From Plenodomus lindquistii (Eukaryota > Ascomycota > Dothideomycetes > Pleosporales > Leptosphaeriaceae): a DNA stretch of 64,000 bases. Location: assembly GCA_025504975.1 (NCBI GenBank), contig JANUWI010000017.1, positions 620,001 to 684,000 of the forward strand. Direction: 5' to 3'. The translations under genes and the position numbers were made by a program. The notes under the pieces were generated by a model. That model made no database searches. It was not told where the DNA came from and saw only the letters and a list, made by a program, of their open reading frames with translations. Shown piece after piece: positions 11,474 through 23,299 of the stretch (positions within the stretch are counted from its first letter, which is position 1; each line of letters opens with the position of its first letter).

Positions 11474-14422
11474 ATGGCAATGATGTTAGCACCCTACAAC
11501 GACTCCATGCGCCCTGGCATGGGGTTCAACTCATACACACAATCACTTTGTATCGATGGCGCCGTCGAAATTAGAGACAGTTCCATGAGGAAAACGGACA
11601 ATCCATCACAGGTCGTCTCATACTCCTCCAAACTCGTGCAGCATCTCTCCGAGGTTGTAAGCTCGATGCAAGTCTCTCATAGCTCTTCTATCAAGAAGGG
11701 CACGGTTGAGGTAGCGGGAAATGGGGACTCGATCAATGAGGATAAGATCAAGTCTTCTGACATCAACGCTGTCATCTCGGTCAAGGTCGTCAACCAGACC
11801 ATTATCAGTGGAGATGATGCTAAGTACTGTCCTTTGCCTGGTATAAACCCTGGTACTTCCGAGTTCAACGACAAATTTGGAGATTGCTACATCTCTGGTT
11901 ACATTACTGGTGGGGAGTTCAATGGTATCGTTTCTATGCGTGTGGTGGATCGATCCAAGACGGCAAGTGTGGTGTCGGCCATACGGAAAAGCTCACGATC
12001 AGGAACGGGGACAGAGTTCACGCTCGACCGGGACTCATCTTCTTCGGCATTTCTGGATTCCTCAATCCTGAAGGACACCGAGACGACCATCACTGTGTCT
12101 TGGATGGGTGGCGGCCAGATCAAAGACCGTGAGCCCCCCAGATTGCCTCCACTTTGGTGCAATACGTTGCTAATGATCCTCAAGCACACAAGCCATGGAC
12201 GCTAGAATCCGTGTATGCTGCAGCAGATGCGTTCCCTGCGCGAGTTGCAAAGCGACCGCAGTACACGTGGGCCATTCTGACTAAGTACAAGGCTAATCGC
12301 AGCTTCGTGGAGGAGACACAAAAACTGTCCTTCTCTCCACTAGAATATGATCTGGTCGCCGCATTCACATCGAATCTCTTTGACAACTATATGGACTACA
12401 AGTCACTTGTTAAGCTTGTGCAGGATATCATGGCTAAACCGGACAAATATGTGAGGAAAAATGTTGCCTCGTCCATCCCTATCGATGTGGGAACTTTGGT
12501 AGCCGTGCGAAGTGCGCTTCGAACCGAGATGAACAAGATTGTGCAGGCTGTTGACATTCTGACGAAAGATCCGCAAATACTTAAGCGAAGCCGCCCGCTT
12601 GGTCTTACTTCTCCGAGCAAGGAAGTTGAGGAAATCATCGCGAATAGTCTCAAGGGCATCGGCCCAGACGAAATCCAGGCTTTCTGGGATTGGGATGAAT
12701 TTGAAGAATCCGGAGACTGCCATAGACCAAAAGCTGGAGACCCAACCTCAGCAAAGAAGGAACTGCCTGCCGAGGCTATAAGCGACTTGCCGAAGACAAT
12801 CGATATTGTTGCTGATCCAAACGACCAAGAGCTTTCCGCCGGCGCGACAGCGACTACTGCAGTTGATAAGCCCACACGAACCAAGGAGCATGATAATGAT
12901 TCGGGAGCTCCACACCAAGCCACGGCTATGACCGACCTCCGGACGGCATCCGCCAGTCGTCGAACGGAGAGGAAGAGGCAGCCAGCCACTCTCAATTTCG
13001 ACTTATTGGTACGGGGAACATTCTACTTGCCATTTTCCTAACTAACACGTCGTATAGATATCCCCCGAGATTTGGCGAAATGTCATGCCTGCGCCCGTTG
13101 ATACTTCAGCGCAAATACCTAATGTGGAACTGAGCACAATGCCTCTCTCCATGACGAACAAGTTCCCCGAAGCTCCGAAAGATGATATAAAAGATTTGGG
13201 ATCTCGCGTGGTCGGGGCTCCAGTACCTCAGCTTGAGATCCTGTGCGCTGCCTGTGGGGTTGTGGACTGCACAGACACCTTACGCGAATTGATCAAACCC
13301 GACAACACCCTTGAAATCAAGACAGCGGATATCCGTGGATCACTCGTCAGCAACAGCGATCAGCCCGCAGACATCGGACAGATCTTTCTCGCATTCGTAT
13401 ATCGCTATACTGGACAATCCGCACGTCTCGTTGTAACATGCGATATTGACACAAACCAGACATACACCGTAACTCCAGCAAGTACCGAGCACTCCATAGT
13501 CACTCCAACAGACTGGACCCCTGCAACATGGTGCATCGCCGCAGTTGTGTTTGGCGGGAAGCACTTCTCTGACGCGGGAGATTATAGTCGCGTTCTTGCT
13601 GAGATAACAAAGAACCACGACAATGGGAGGGGCAGTCGCTCAGTCGACATCACTGTAGACCTTATCGAGGATGTGAGTTCTCTAAACCTAATTTGTTCCA
13701 TTCAGACTATGACTAAACGACCATCAGGACCCATTGCCCGATGAACCCAAGTCATCCATGCTATTCTACCAGCTGAGGAAAGGTGGGCAGATGCGTTGCG
13801 CTGTGGGACTGGCAGGTCAGATACCCTGTGTCTTAACGGACAAACTGATCTTGCAAGACACATTTAGTCCCCCAGCTACGAAAGAGCCACGCGCGATGAG
13901 TCTAACTGAAATGAAGAGAATGAGACGGCAGCAGCACCTAAAAAGAGCCCGGAATGGGACAGATTGGATGGAATCTGCATTAAAACTGACAAAGATCCCA
14001 TTGAAAGTAGGTGAAGATGCATCCGAATTGAATGATGTCAGTGAAGAGTGGGACGGATGTAAAATGCAACTCGCCAACGCAGCGGAGTTCAAGCTCGTGA
14101 ATTTTGCAGACGGCGGTGGCGTACCTCGATTGTGTACCAAACACGTTCCGTTCACGGACCTCAACCGATGTGTAACGCTAAATTTGGTCGATCAAACTCG
14201 TCGCGATTCGGGCTGGTGGCTGCTAACAGAGCATGGTAGTGAGTAGCCGGCATCTTGACGCCTGATTGTTGTTGCATGCAGAATGATGTGCTAATGCTCC
14301 CCACAGATGCTTTACAGATGTTGCCAGACTTCAGCACCGTATCAAGAAGATTCGATAGTTCCGAACTGGGACAACAGTGGCATTTGACTCGCTCGTCCAG
14401 CGACCCGATGCGTATCTTGTAA
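11474..14422 (+). CDS. Large uncharacterised protein with MACPF-like central motif
   Basis: Five exons (11474-12128, 12185-13008, 13058-13672, 13728-14238, 14307-14422) join in phase to 906 residues. The frame is open to 11438, but the first ATG is at 11474. The first 220 residues are beta-rich and contain KFGDCYISGYITGGEFNGIV at about 134-153. Its Phe-Gly-x-x-Tyr...Gly-Gly spacing is like the central motif of MACPF proteins. Next comes a helical region with FPARVAKRPQYTWAILTKY. After a disordered Asp/Thr-rich linker, exon 3 encodes a beta-rich C-terminal domain with AACGVVDCTDTLRELI and a Trp-rich turn. No signal peptide or transmembrane helix is seen. I recognise no named family. The pairing with the divergent MACPF-like neighbour is the main clue to role. 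Membrane attack or self-assembly is an inference. Confidence 0.75.
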
Positions 14423-15480
14423 GCCAAGACACCAAGCTCCTCCCAACACAAACCCTCTGATGCAGCACAGAATTACCAGCTTAGCATGGGTTCGCAGTCC
14501 CATGAGATTGCCAAGTGAGATGTTTGGAGGTGATCTCGTGGAGGGGGAAAAGTGGGGGATGGAATATGGCCCCGTCCAGTTCGAGTATTACCCCCTGCTT
14601 CTTTCGATGGAAGAGACGTAGGCCTACAAGGCTGGGTATTTTTTGACTCTCACGACTGATTGCTGTAGAGAAGCATATGCCTGGGAGAGGACAACTACAA
14701 AAGTAGAGCATATAGATAGCAATCAACAATACGCCTCAAACAAACAGCCATCCCACTCACAATCTTGCCCTTCAGTACTCGGAGCTCTACAAGGAATTTG
14801 GATAGATAATCCCATTCTCCAAAAATGCGCAAGACTCTCGTAACGGTACGGCACAAATGCGGTTAGCAACGTCAAGGTAGGTCAAGCATCGTGAGTGTTT
14901 GGAAAATCAATTTACCATGAAAAGCCGTTTCACAAAGCTGTCTTCACATTATCCTCGTTTCTGTGTCCAAGCATAACACCGAAACATTGTGCATATCTAC
15001 CTGTCAGCTCGACACAGCCTCGTGGCTGTGCACCACGCGATCCCCTCTTGCGGCGCAGTCCCGCTCCTCGCTAAGCCGTCTTGGCAAAGCTTAAACTACC
15101 CTTAAGCAAATGGAACAGAGGCGGCTCCGCTCCGGGCCGGTGGGTGGGGAAGGACGTCGCAACATGAAGCATCAGGGTCCATACTTGCATCATCCAAGGG
15201 GTCTGGAGCCGTTGACAATTGCGTGGAGCCAATGGGGACATGACGGCAGACATACGATGGCGAAGCACGCTGGCTGTATGTGAATTTGTGGGCTGCGCGC
15301 CACGATTTGTGTTTCGTATTTACTGGGTTAGCTTGGAGGTGTGATTTGTAGGACGGGGTGACGCAGTGGCCATGTGAGTGGGGAGATAAATACCGCAGTT
15401 GATCCTCTTGGTGGGTTTGCCTTTTCACTTGCTTCCTCCTCCTCTTCTTGTCAACCTCTCTCTTACACAATCTCAACACT
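14423..15480. other. Intergenic
   Basis: About 1.06 kb without a supported gene. A GATAAATA element at 15385-15392 lies about 90 bases before the next start codon and could be its TATA box. The TTCGCAGT-loop hairpin near 14489 (arms ATGGG/CCCAT) has no matching tRNA body. Confidence 0.5.
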
Positions 15481-16434
15481 ATGGGCTTCCTCAGTAACCT
15501 CGTCTCCGAGTTCACGCACTCAGACCAATCGCAAGGCAACCAAGGTCAATACCAGTACGGCGGCGGAGCACAACAGCAGTATTATGACGGCCAGCAGCAG
15601 TACGGCGGTGGTTACCAACAGTACGGCTCCGGACCCCCGCAACACTCCTCCCAAGGACCTCCCCCCGTCTCCCCACCCTGGTACGCAGAATGGGACGGCC
15701 GCGACAATTGCTGGCTCTTTGTGAACCAGCAGACTGGCGAGCGAACATTCACATACCCGGGCCCCGGCTACGCGCAACAGCAGGGCAACTATGGCGGCCC
15801 ACAAGGCGGCTACGGGAATAATCTTGGCGGATATAGCAATCAGGGCGCATACGGGCAGCAGAGCTACAACCCCACCGACTCGGGGCACCAGCAGCAGGAG
15901 CACGAAAAACAGGGCGGAAACGGCTGGAAATATGCCGCTGCGGGTGTTGCAGGCGTGGCTGGAGGCGCGCTGCTGATGCATGAGGGGGAAGAGATTAGTA
16001 AGTGATCTTGACACTTGTCGCGTACATTCACGCCGAGTCATGTGCCTGAGCAAAGATGTAGCGACTGACTCATCCCCCCAGAGGACGACTTCGAGCACGA
16101 CAAATACCGCGTCGAAAACCGCATCGACGAATTCGGCAACGACATCTCCAACTTCCCCGAAAACGCCGCCGGCTGGACAGGCGAGCAAGTCGGACGCGTC
16201 GAAAACTTTGGAGACCGTGTGGATCAGCACTGGGACAATGCCGTCAACGATGTTGAAGATTTCCCAGAGGATGCGGCGCGGTGGGCCGGCGAGAAGGTGC
16301 AGGAGGTGGAGGATATTCCGCAGGATATTGAGAATAAGTGGGATGATGTGGTTGATGATGTTGAAGACTTTGGGGATCGCATGGATAATGCGTATGATGA
16401 GGGGAGAGATGAGCAAAGGTATGATGATTATTGA
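15481..16434 (+). CDS. Small Gln/Gly/Tyr-rich protein with WW-like motif and acidic helical tail
   Basis: Two exons (15481-15997, 16082-16434) join in phase to 289 residues. The start ATG (MGFLSNLVSEF) is the first good one after a pyrimidine-rich leader. Residues 20-60 are Gln/Tyr/Gly-rich. At about 64-93 a WW-like unit follows (PPWYAEWDGRDNCWLFVN...GERTFTYP). It keeps the first Trp and the aromatic core, but the second Trp is replaced by Phe/Tyr. A Gly/Gln/Tyr-rich linker leads to a short Ala/Gly/Val hydrophobic stretch (AAAGVAGVAGGALLM). The second exon encodes repeated acidic amphipathic units (VENFGDRVDQHWDNAV, VEDFPEDAARWAGEKV, VEDIPQDIENKW, VEDFGDRMDNAY). These look like a short helical repeat. 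Such proteins are widespread in ascomycetes without known function. A Pro-binding WW-like role is inference. Confidence 0.8.
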
Positions 16435-17867
16435 GTATGAACTGAGAGATATGGATGGGAAGTGGGGTTGCGATGCCTGGTTTGTATGTAATATTTGCGG
16501 ACGAGGTGAGCGATTTCGAGTCACTGTGGAGCAATATAACTCACGGGGTGCCTTTACTATCGGCAGTCCCATCGTCAATGATTTCTCATCTCTATCCAAT
16601 TTTCCAGATTCTGTCACCTCACTTGCTTACTTCCAATATCAATCTCGAATAGAGGGAAGACCGCCATATATGACACCTCCGCGCCTGCCATAGGTACCCC
16701 ACGATACTCGAATTCCAGATGTTCGCGTTTCCCTAGTTTTTCCAAAGAAAGTCTACACGTTCGTCGAGGAATCTAATCGTCGCAAGGATCAACGCAAAAG
16801 CCGTGTTATGCAGCTGAGCAATCTTCCCATTACACTCAAGGGCCGTGATTTTCTCAGCCCCTCACATGACATCACATGCAAATTCGTCCTTGAGACGTCT
16901 TCGAAATCAGGTTCCTTCAAACTCATATCCTTCACAGCATGTCTTAGTGGTCTTTACGCTAATACTACCACACCACTCGTGTACACAATTGACATAAAGC
17001 TGCTTGTCTCCCTCATTGCGCTACCTACTGCCATAATTACTAATCTGCGCCTGGCTAAACTGATGGGGTGTTAGAATACAACCGCAAGTACCTAGGTAGG
17101 AATCTGAAGAGTGGAAGTGACATTTGTAATCTTTTGTCGTAATGCACTTTGATCGCAGCATGTGAATGTGTTAGTTATGTGAGTACTACCCAAGTACTCG
17201 ATATATACACTGTGTGCACTACATTGGTGAATAATTAAGCAACAATCTCCTGGAGAGTTTCTCTGCGTTATTCGAATACAATGTTCGCGCTGAAATTTTC
17301 CATTACCCGCTGCTGGCTCTCATGGCTCTCATGGCTGCTCTCATGTGTGTGATGAGCCCCCGCAGCTTACACTGAGCTCCAGACAAATATCACATGCTTT
17401 TGCACTTTTGACAAAGATTTCCCTCGCCTTCTCATAGCTTGACGCTTTTCGAGCTGGTTCACACGGGGTGATCGATATCCAACGTGACCGTCCCAGCACT
17501 GCTTCTGGCCATCGCCGCCGCCCGAGTGCGTTCGCAAGCATCGCTTTGGTCTAGAACTGGCTATTGTACATAGTACCCCCTATCAATTTCGGTGTTTCCC
17601 CATGATCCTGAGATCCTTGGGGTGTTCCTCGAAGGTTGGTGTTGCACAGTGTTCCGTTTGCATGCTATCAGCCCACCATGGTCCCTTTCACCTCCCAACG
17701 CTGACTCTTCTTTGCGGCTCCTGCCCTTTTCATCTGAACTACAGCGTTTGCACCTCGTTGCTGGGGCGCCCGCTCGTGACTTTGCCACCCCACACCAGTA
17801 TATTTACTCTGCGCTCTCTCTGTTGCTCTTGCTCTCCACCACACTTTGGCCCGCATCTTGACTACAC
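16435..17867. other. Intergenic
   Basis: About 1.4 kb with no supported gene. A short tandem of GGCTCTCAT/GGCTGCTCTCAT lies near 17312-17346. A TATATTTA element at 17799-17806, followed by a pyrimidine-rich stretch, precedes the next gene and is a plausible core promoter. Confidence 0.5.
17799..17806 (+). promoter_or_regulatory. Possible TATA box
   Basis: TATATTTA lies 62 bases before the ATG at 17868 and is followed by a CT-rich tract, a common fungal core-promoter arrangement. Position and sequence are the only support. Confidence 0.3.
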
Positions 17868-20334
17868 ATGTTCTCACTATTGCCACCATTTCTCCAGCAT
17901 CTCATCGACCCAATGGCTCGACTTACTGCTCCCCCCTCTTCCATCATCCGCCCTTCTCTGCAACTTCCGGCCTCATCGCCGATACCGATCCAGTCGGCTC
18001 CTTCAACATCCAACCCGGGCGCAAAGCGTACGCAGCTTTCGCGCCCTGTTCTGCACCAGGCAGTACCCAAGTCCCAGATCGCGCGCAAGGCGACAGGGCA
18101 CTCGCTGGCCTCGCCAGCTTCTTCAAGGTCCGTCATCTCGCCCCCCCGCGCTGATTACGAGGTAGCTGCCGGCATTTTCGCTGCCACTCAGATTCCTCGT
18201 CCTTTCGCCGCCGCGCTCAAAGCAGCCACCGCCTTCCGACGCTGCTCGCAAATGCTCCAGCGCCTTCCCTCCATGATCGTGCGTCCCGCCAAAGCACTGT
18301 CACAGCCGATCTTTGGTCTCTTCGAAAGTACCGCCACGTCCCCAGCGCCCCAGTACCTGGAGCCTGAGGATGACAACACTACCGGTGCTGACGAGTCAAC
18401 CATCTTCTGCGAGGAGCGCGATGACATCAACAACAGCGAGCTTCTGCTCGAAGACGAGAGCTTCGATGAGACTGTCGACATTCAGCGGCAGACAACTTAC
18501 GATGCCTTCTTGGCTCGCGCCGTTGTCGCTGATCGTCGCATTGTCTCTGCTGGTCACGGTTGTGCGATGGCTCCCACGTACACCGGCGACCGTATCGTCC
18601 TCGAGCGCAAGCGCAAGCTACCCGTACATCGCGTAGCATTTTCCAATCAGCAGCACGGTGAGCAGTCCTGAGTATTCCAGTTTTGCCTCAGCTAACGTGG
18701 CACGACAGTATTCTATACGCCCCCCGCTGCACCCCGCCAGTCCAAGTTGCCATTCTTGGTCTGGCCTTTGACTGATCCAGGTGAGTGTTGTCGTCGCCCA
18801 CATACCTTGCTCTTTTGCTAACGTCCTTCACAGTCAAGGCTGCCCGCCCGACCGTCGCTGCTCCAGTCAAGCCCTCAGCGTCGCGTCTTCCCAGGCGGCC
18901 CATCATCAAGATCATTCCACGACGAGCTGCTGCCCCCGCCAAGCCTCCAGCAACTCCTTTTCTCAAGCGTGGGATTAGAGGTACGTACTATCGGTATGAT
19001 ATTGATGACATGGTGCTGATGGTATGTAGCGATCAGGACATCTGTTGCAAATGTCGCGGGCAACCTTGCGGGCAAGGTTGCCGGTGTACGTGCATCAGTC
19101 AAGCCTGTGGCGCCTCATTTCCTCAAGCGTGCGACTAGAGGTAAGCTTCGTCTCGGCCAGACAATTGACTCTGACTTACATGCTGTAGTGATGCGCAAAC
19201 TCCGCATTGCGCCCGTCAAGACCGCTATGGAACTTGTCGTTGGCCCAGTCAAGCCTCCAACGGCCAAGTTCCTCAAGCGTCGCAACGGTAAGCCCCTTCA
19301 AATATGCTGAAATGAATTGTACTTACATGATGTAGCCAGGAGACATTTGCGCACCTCGCCTGTCAGAGCCGCGCCTCAAGTAGTCGTTGCCTCAGTCAAG
19401 ACTCCAACGGCTACCTTCCTCAAGCGTGGGACTGGAGGTAAGTTATCAACCCAATCAACTCGTAAATCATGACTGAAACCCAGTAGTTGCTAGGATCACC
19501 GCTGTCCCAGTCAAGCCTACAGCGGCACCCGTCTCCAAGCCCGCGCTATCTTGTAAGCTTTGCAAAGCAAATATCACGGTCAGGGTCACCGCTAACTTTG
19601 CGACAGTCAAGGTCTCCGCCGCTACAGCTGCTGCTATTGTCAAGCCCACAGCAGCCGTCGCTTCCACCGCTCCTGCTTTGAAGTCTGCTTTTCGCAACCG
19701 CAACTTCAAGCGCAAGATCCAGCCGGTCCATTTCGCGGATTCGTACGCCACGACCACGCTCTACAGCGTCTCCGATGCTGTAGATCAGCTGTTCGCCGTC
19801 TCCGCCTCTCCTGACGAGACACCCGAATGGGGCCCTCCTGCTCTTCGCCGCAGCCGATATCCCGTCTCCAAAGCGGGTACCGGCACAAGCAAGATGTTCG
19901 TGTTTACCAGTGATGGACTCATGACCCCCAGGCGACAGTTCCTCAATCGTTTCGCGTCCGTTCAGCGCGCCGAAGCACTTCGGCGACGAATCCAAGCCAT
20001 GGCGGCCCCGGGTCAGCAGCAGGACCCTATCCAGATCACGTACGGCAACACCGATACCAAGATCTCGCTACGTGTCAAGAGGAAGATCGCTCGGGAGGAC
20101 ATCGGTATCGTGATGGACCAGAGCGATCTCAGCGAGTACATCTGGCCTAAAACACGTCCCGTGGTGGTTTACGGTCGCTTCCCTGGTGCATTCCAGGCTG
20201 CTCTCATCCCCAAGAAGGCGGTCACACCTTCTATGGAAGCGCGCCAGATTCCCAAGGGCTTGCAGTTGGAAGAAGCAGATGCTTGGGTTCAGAAGAACCT
20301 CGTTAGACTTCAGCCTGCCGGTCTGGAGCGTTGA
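17868..20334 (+). CDS. Lineage-specific protein built from tandem phase-1 exons
   Basis: Eight exons (17868-18657, 18709-18780, 18834-18980, 19030-19140, 19189-19287, 19336-19437, 19487-19552, 19607-20334) give 704 residues. All seven introns interrupt after the first codon base (phase 1), so exons 2-7 are symmetrical. Exons 3-6 each end in a related unit: TPFLKRGIR, PHFLKRATR, AKFLKRRN, ATFLKRGTG. Each is preceded by a Pro-x-Lys-Pro or Val-Lys-Pro/Thr segment. Exon 7 carries a shorter version (PVKPTAAPVSKPAL). The first exon is Ser/Pro-rich with an acidic patch. The last exon holds a better-folded basic region (about residues 475-704) with RYPVSKAG and RPVVVYGRFPGAFQ. No family, signal peptide or membrane helix is recognised. 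The basic, Lys/Pro-rich repeats could bind nucleic acid or partners, but that is only inference. An alternative start is at 17913. Confidence 0.7.
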
Positions 20335-21414
20335 GAGGGGATACGAGGCGATGCGGCAACCACCATGGGGACTGTGTTCCGCAGGCCGACGCTACGAGTG
20401 CCATATTCGGTCCATTTATCAAACTGGTAATGTATTACTGTCCTAACTTTGTATACAGTTGATGATGCGCTCTAGGTGGTATTTGCCAGTTTGTAAATAA
20501 AGCGAGGCGTCCTTGTCGACAGGGCGGGGTATGTGGTGGGACCTCGCTTTCCACAATAACTCTTTTCACGATACTAGAAGATAAGTCGAGACCACAATCA
20601 ACTGATTGCACGGACTAATTCGCAACCAGAATGTGTTGAGGGTACTGGTACGATGCTGGTGGTGACGACAATACTTTGTGTGGCGGTGCGATACATGCTG
20701 CGGTCTTTTCGCGATGTATCATCTTTCCTATCCTGGTTTTGTACTTTTTGCATCTCGGTTTGTACTTTTCGCATCTCGGTTCTGTACTCCTTCCATCTCG
20801 AACGTGTATGGTAGTATCAATGTCGAATGAGTATTACTACATATCATCGAGCGAGTCTGACCGACGTGATATTGTCCTGACTAGTGCGCCCGGCCCCGCC
20901 TATTCCGATCAGGTCCAATATCCGGGGAGACCAAGCATCCAACTTCCCACTTATCAACACCAACAATCCGGTCACCGGCGCGCAAGCTCAACCATTCTCG
21001 CATCCGTACCATTGCGCTGAGTACCGATTCGCATTCGATCGGCAATGTAGCTGCATTTGAGCCCCAAGATCCGCACCAAGCCCACGTGCATCACCCCAGC
21101 CTCTCGTCTCATTCCAGAATGTCAACCCCGACATCCAGGTTCGTCTCCCTTCGGGACCTGCATATCGCAGACGGATGCTGCACGTGAGAGTTCTATTGGT
21201 TACTCGTTATCAGGCACAGCAGCGCGCCATCGCGTATGAGGCATGTGCCAAGGTTGCTCGAAGCCACAGCCAAGACCGAACCGGCGGAGAGGCGGAGAGC
21301 ACCGTTGAAGTCACGACGTACATAAGGACGATGTAGCCGCGCGGAAAAATATTCTGTGTGTCTTTTGTCTCTCAGTATCTGACTGGAGCTGCAAATCAGG
21401 ACAAGGCAGCCGCG
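20335..21414. other. Intergenic
   Basis: About 1.08 kb. No gene is supported. It contains an imperfect threefold tandem repeat near 20735-20800 (separate entry). The last 60 bases before 21415 are the probable leader of the 5'-nucleotidase gene. Confidence 0.5.
20735..20800. repeat. Imperfect tandem repeat, about 22 bases x 3
   Basis: Three neighbouring copies share the pattern GGTT-(T/C)-TGTACTttTtgCATCTC, with differences mainly in the T-rich core. It lies in an intergenic stretch and no coding role is seen. Confidence 0.6.
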
Positions 21415-23299
21415 ATGAAGTTCTCAACACAATCATTAGCCGTTTCGGCCTTGGCGGTGGGTGCGGCGGCGCAGGATTCGCTGTACAGTCGGCGGATGGC
21501 GAAGAGAGGATTGGATGCTGAAGGCAACTACAACATCTGTAAGCATGGAATACGCATGTTACCAAATTGATGTTGATAAGCTCAGCTTTCTTCCACGTCA
21601 ATGACGTGCACGCTCATCTTGACGAGTTCAGCTCCTCAGGAACCGACTGCACACGCCCCGAGCGCGGCTGCTATGGCGGCTATGCTCGCATCAAGACGGT
21701 ACTTGAAGAGAACCGTCCCAACTATGAGGACAGCCTGTGGCTCAATGTTGGTGATGAATTCCAAGGCACGCTATTTTACTCGTTCTACGGTGGCGAGAAG
21801 ATTGCCGAGACGCTGAATCAGCTCAATTTCTCGGCTATGACTCTGGGTAACCACGAGTTTGATGCTGGTGATGAAAAGTTGGGACAATTCTTGGAGAACT
21901 TGACGTTTCCAATCATCAGCGCGAATTTGCACAGCGAGAACGAGAAGATCAACAAGAGCGTGAAGCCCTATCACATCTTTGAAGAGCACGGTTTGGCCCT
22001 TATCGGTGTCACGACTGATGAAACGCCGAGTATCAGTAACCCTGATGAGTCTACTACTTTCTCTGATGTCGTAGAGGTATGTCTAAAATTATGTGTCGCG
22101 AACATCTTTTCTGTACTAACGTCCTCTAGTCTGTGCAAGCCGCCATCGATGAAATCAAGGCCACCACAAATATCACCCGCATCGCGGCCATCACCCACAT
22201 CGGATACGACAAGGACCAGGAGCTCGCCGCAGCTACCAGCGGCCTCCAGCTCATCATGGGCGGGCACTCGCACACGCTCCTCGGCGACATGGAGGACGCA
22301 GAAGGCGAGTACCCCACCATCGCCACCAACCAAGACGGCGACGAAGTTTTCATCGTTACCGCCTACCGCTGGGGCGAATATGTGGGCTACATTGACGTAA
22401 CCTACGACCCATCCGGCAAGATCCTCGCCTACAACGGTGCCCCCATCCACATCACCAACACCACGGAGCAAGACCCCGATCTTCAGGCGCAAATCGAATC
22501 ATGGCGCGGTCCCTTCGAAGAGTTCGCCGCCGAGGTCCTAGGCACGAGTAACGTGGAGCTTGACCAGACGACATGCCGGCGCCAGGAATGCCTCCTAGGT
22601 GACTTCATGGCAGACGCCATGCTCGCATACCGCAAGAACAACACGGAGGACGTAGACTTCGCAATCATCAACGCCGGCGGTATCCGCGCGACCATCGACG
22701 CCGGCGACATTACCCGTGGCGAGGTCCTAACCTCCTTCCCCTTCGGCAACGCAATCGTGCAAATCGCAGTAAACGGCTCGTACCTCTGGTCTGTGCTCGA
22801 GGGCATCGTGACAGGCGTCAACGTTATCAACGGCGAGGAAGTCACGTCCTTCATGCAAGTCAGCACTGGCATTCAAATCGAATACAACCCGGACAACAAC
22901 AACGGCAGCCGCCTCATCTCCGTGACGATTGGCGACGAGGCACTCAAGAACGAGACCGTGTACCAGATTGTCACGCTCGACTTTATCGCCGGTGGCGGCG
23001 ACAACTTCTTCATCCCGACCACGGACTTTGTAACGCTGGACACACAGGATGAGGTTCTTACGCAATATATCCAGAGTCAGAGCCCGGTAGATATCAAGCT
23101 TGATGGTAGAATCAAGACCACGGATGCGCAGAGGGAGGGCGTCCCTGGTGCGGGCAACAGCACAGGCAATGGAACTGCTAACGGTACTTCGCCGACGAGC
23201 TCGGGCATGCTGCCGGTATCGACTGGTGCGGCGGGTCGTGTTGGTGTGGCCGTTGGTTCAGTGGTGTTTGGTGGGCTTGCGGGGCTGTTGATGATTTAG
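21415..23299 (+). CDS. GPI-type 5'-nucleotidase, metallophosphatase family
   Basis: Three exons (21415-21538, 21586-22076, 22130-23299) join in phase to 594 residues. A signal peptide (MKFSTQSLAVSALAVGAAAQ) opens the protein. The N-terminal metallophosphatase domain shows all metal-binding motifs: NDVHAH (D48, H50), GDEFQGT, GNHEFD (129-134), THIGYD and GGHSH (249-253). The C-terminal 5'-nucleotidase domain has INAGGIR (near 386) and FPFGN, which build the nucleotide site. The end has a Gly/Ser/Thr/Asn-rich stalk and then a hydrophobic tail without a charged end, as expected for a GPI anchor. It would hydrolyse nucleoside 5'-phosphates (or related phosphoesters) outside the cell for phosphate or purine salvage. 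Many Asn-X-Ser/Thr sites are present. Exact substrate preference is not readable. Confidence 0.93.

Noticed and set aside
12120..12190. Apparent frameshift in a C-run inside the right-hand gene of the divergent pair
   Set aside because: A standard 56-base intron (GTGAGC donor at 12129, GCTAATG branch, CTCAAG acceptor ending 12184) joins the frames in phase and gives IKDPHKPWTLESV, so no frameshift is needed.
14480..14512. tRNA T-arm-like hairpin (ATGGG/CCCAT with a TTCGCAGT loop)
   Set aside because: The loop has the wrong length and no other tRNA arms are present.
15520..16617. 365-codon minus-strand frame
   Set aside because: It lies opposite the two-exon WW-like gene, crosses its intron, and has hydrophobic low-complexity text typical of antisense Gly/Gln codons.
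17602..18165. 187-codon plus-strand frame
   Set aside because: It overlaps the first exon of the phase-1-exon gene in another frame, and only that exon continues through in-phase splice sites.
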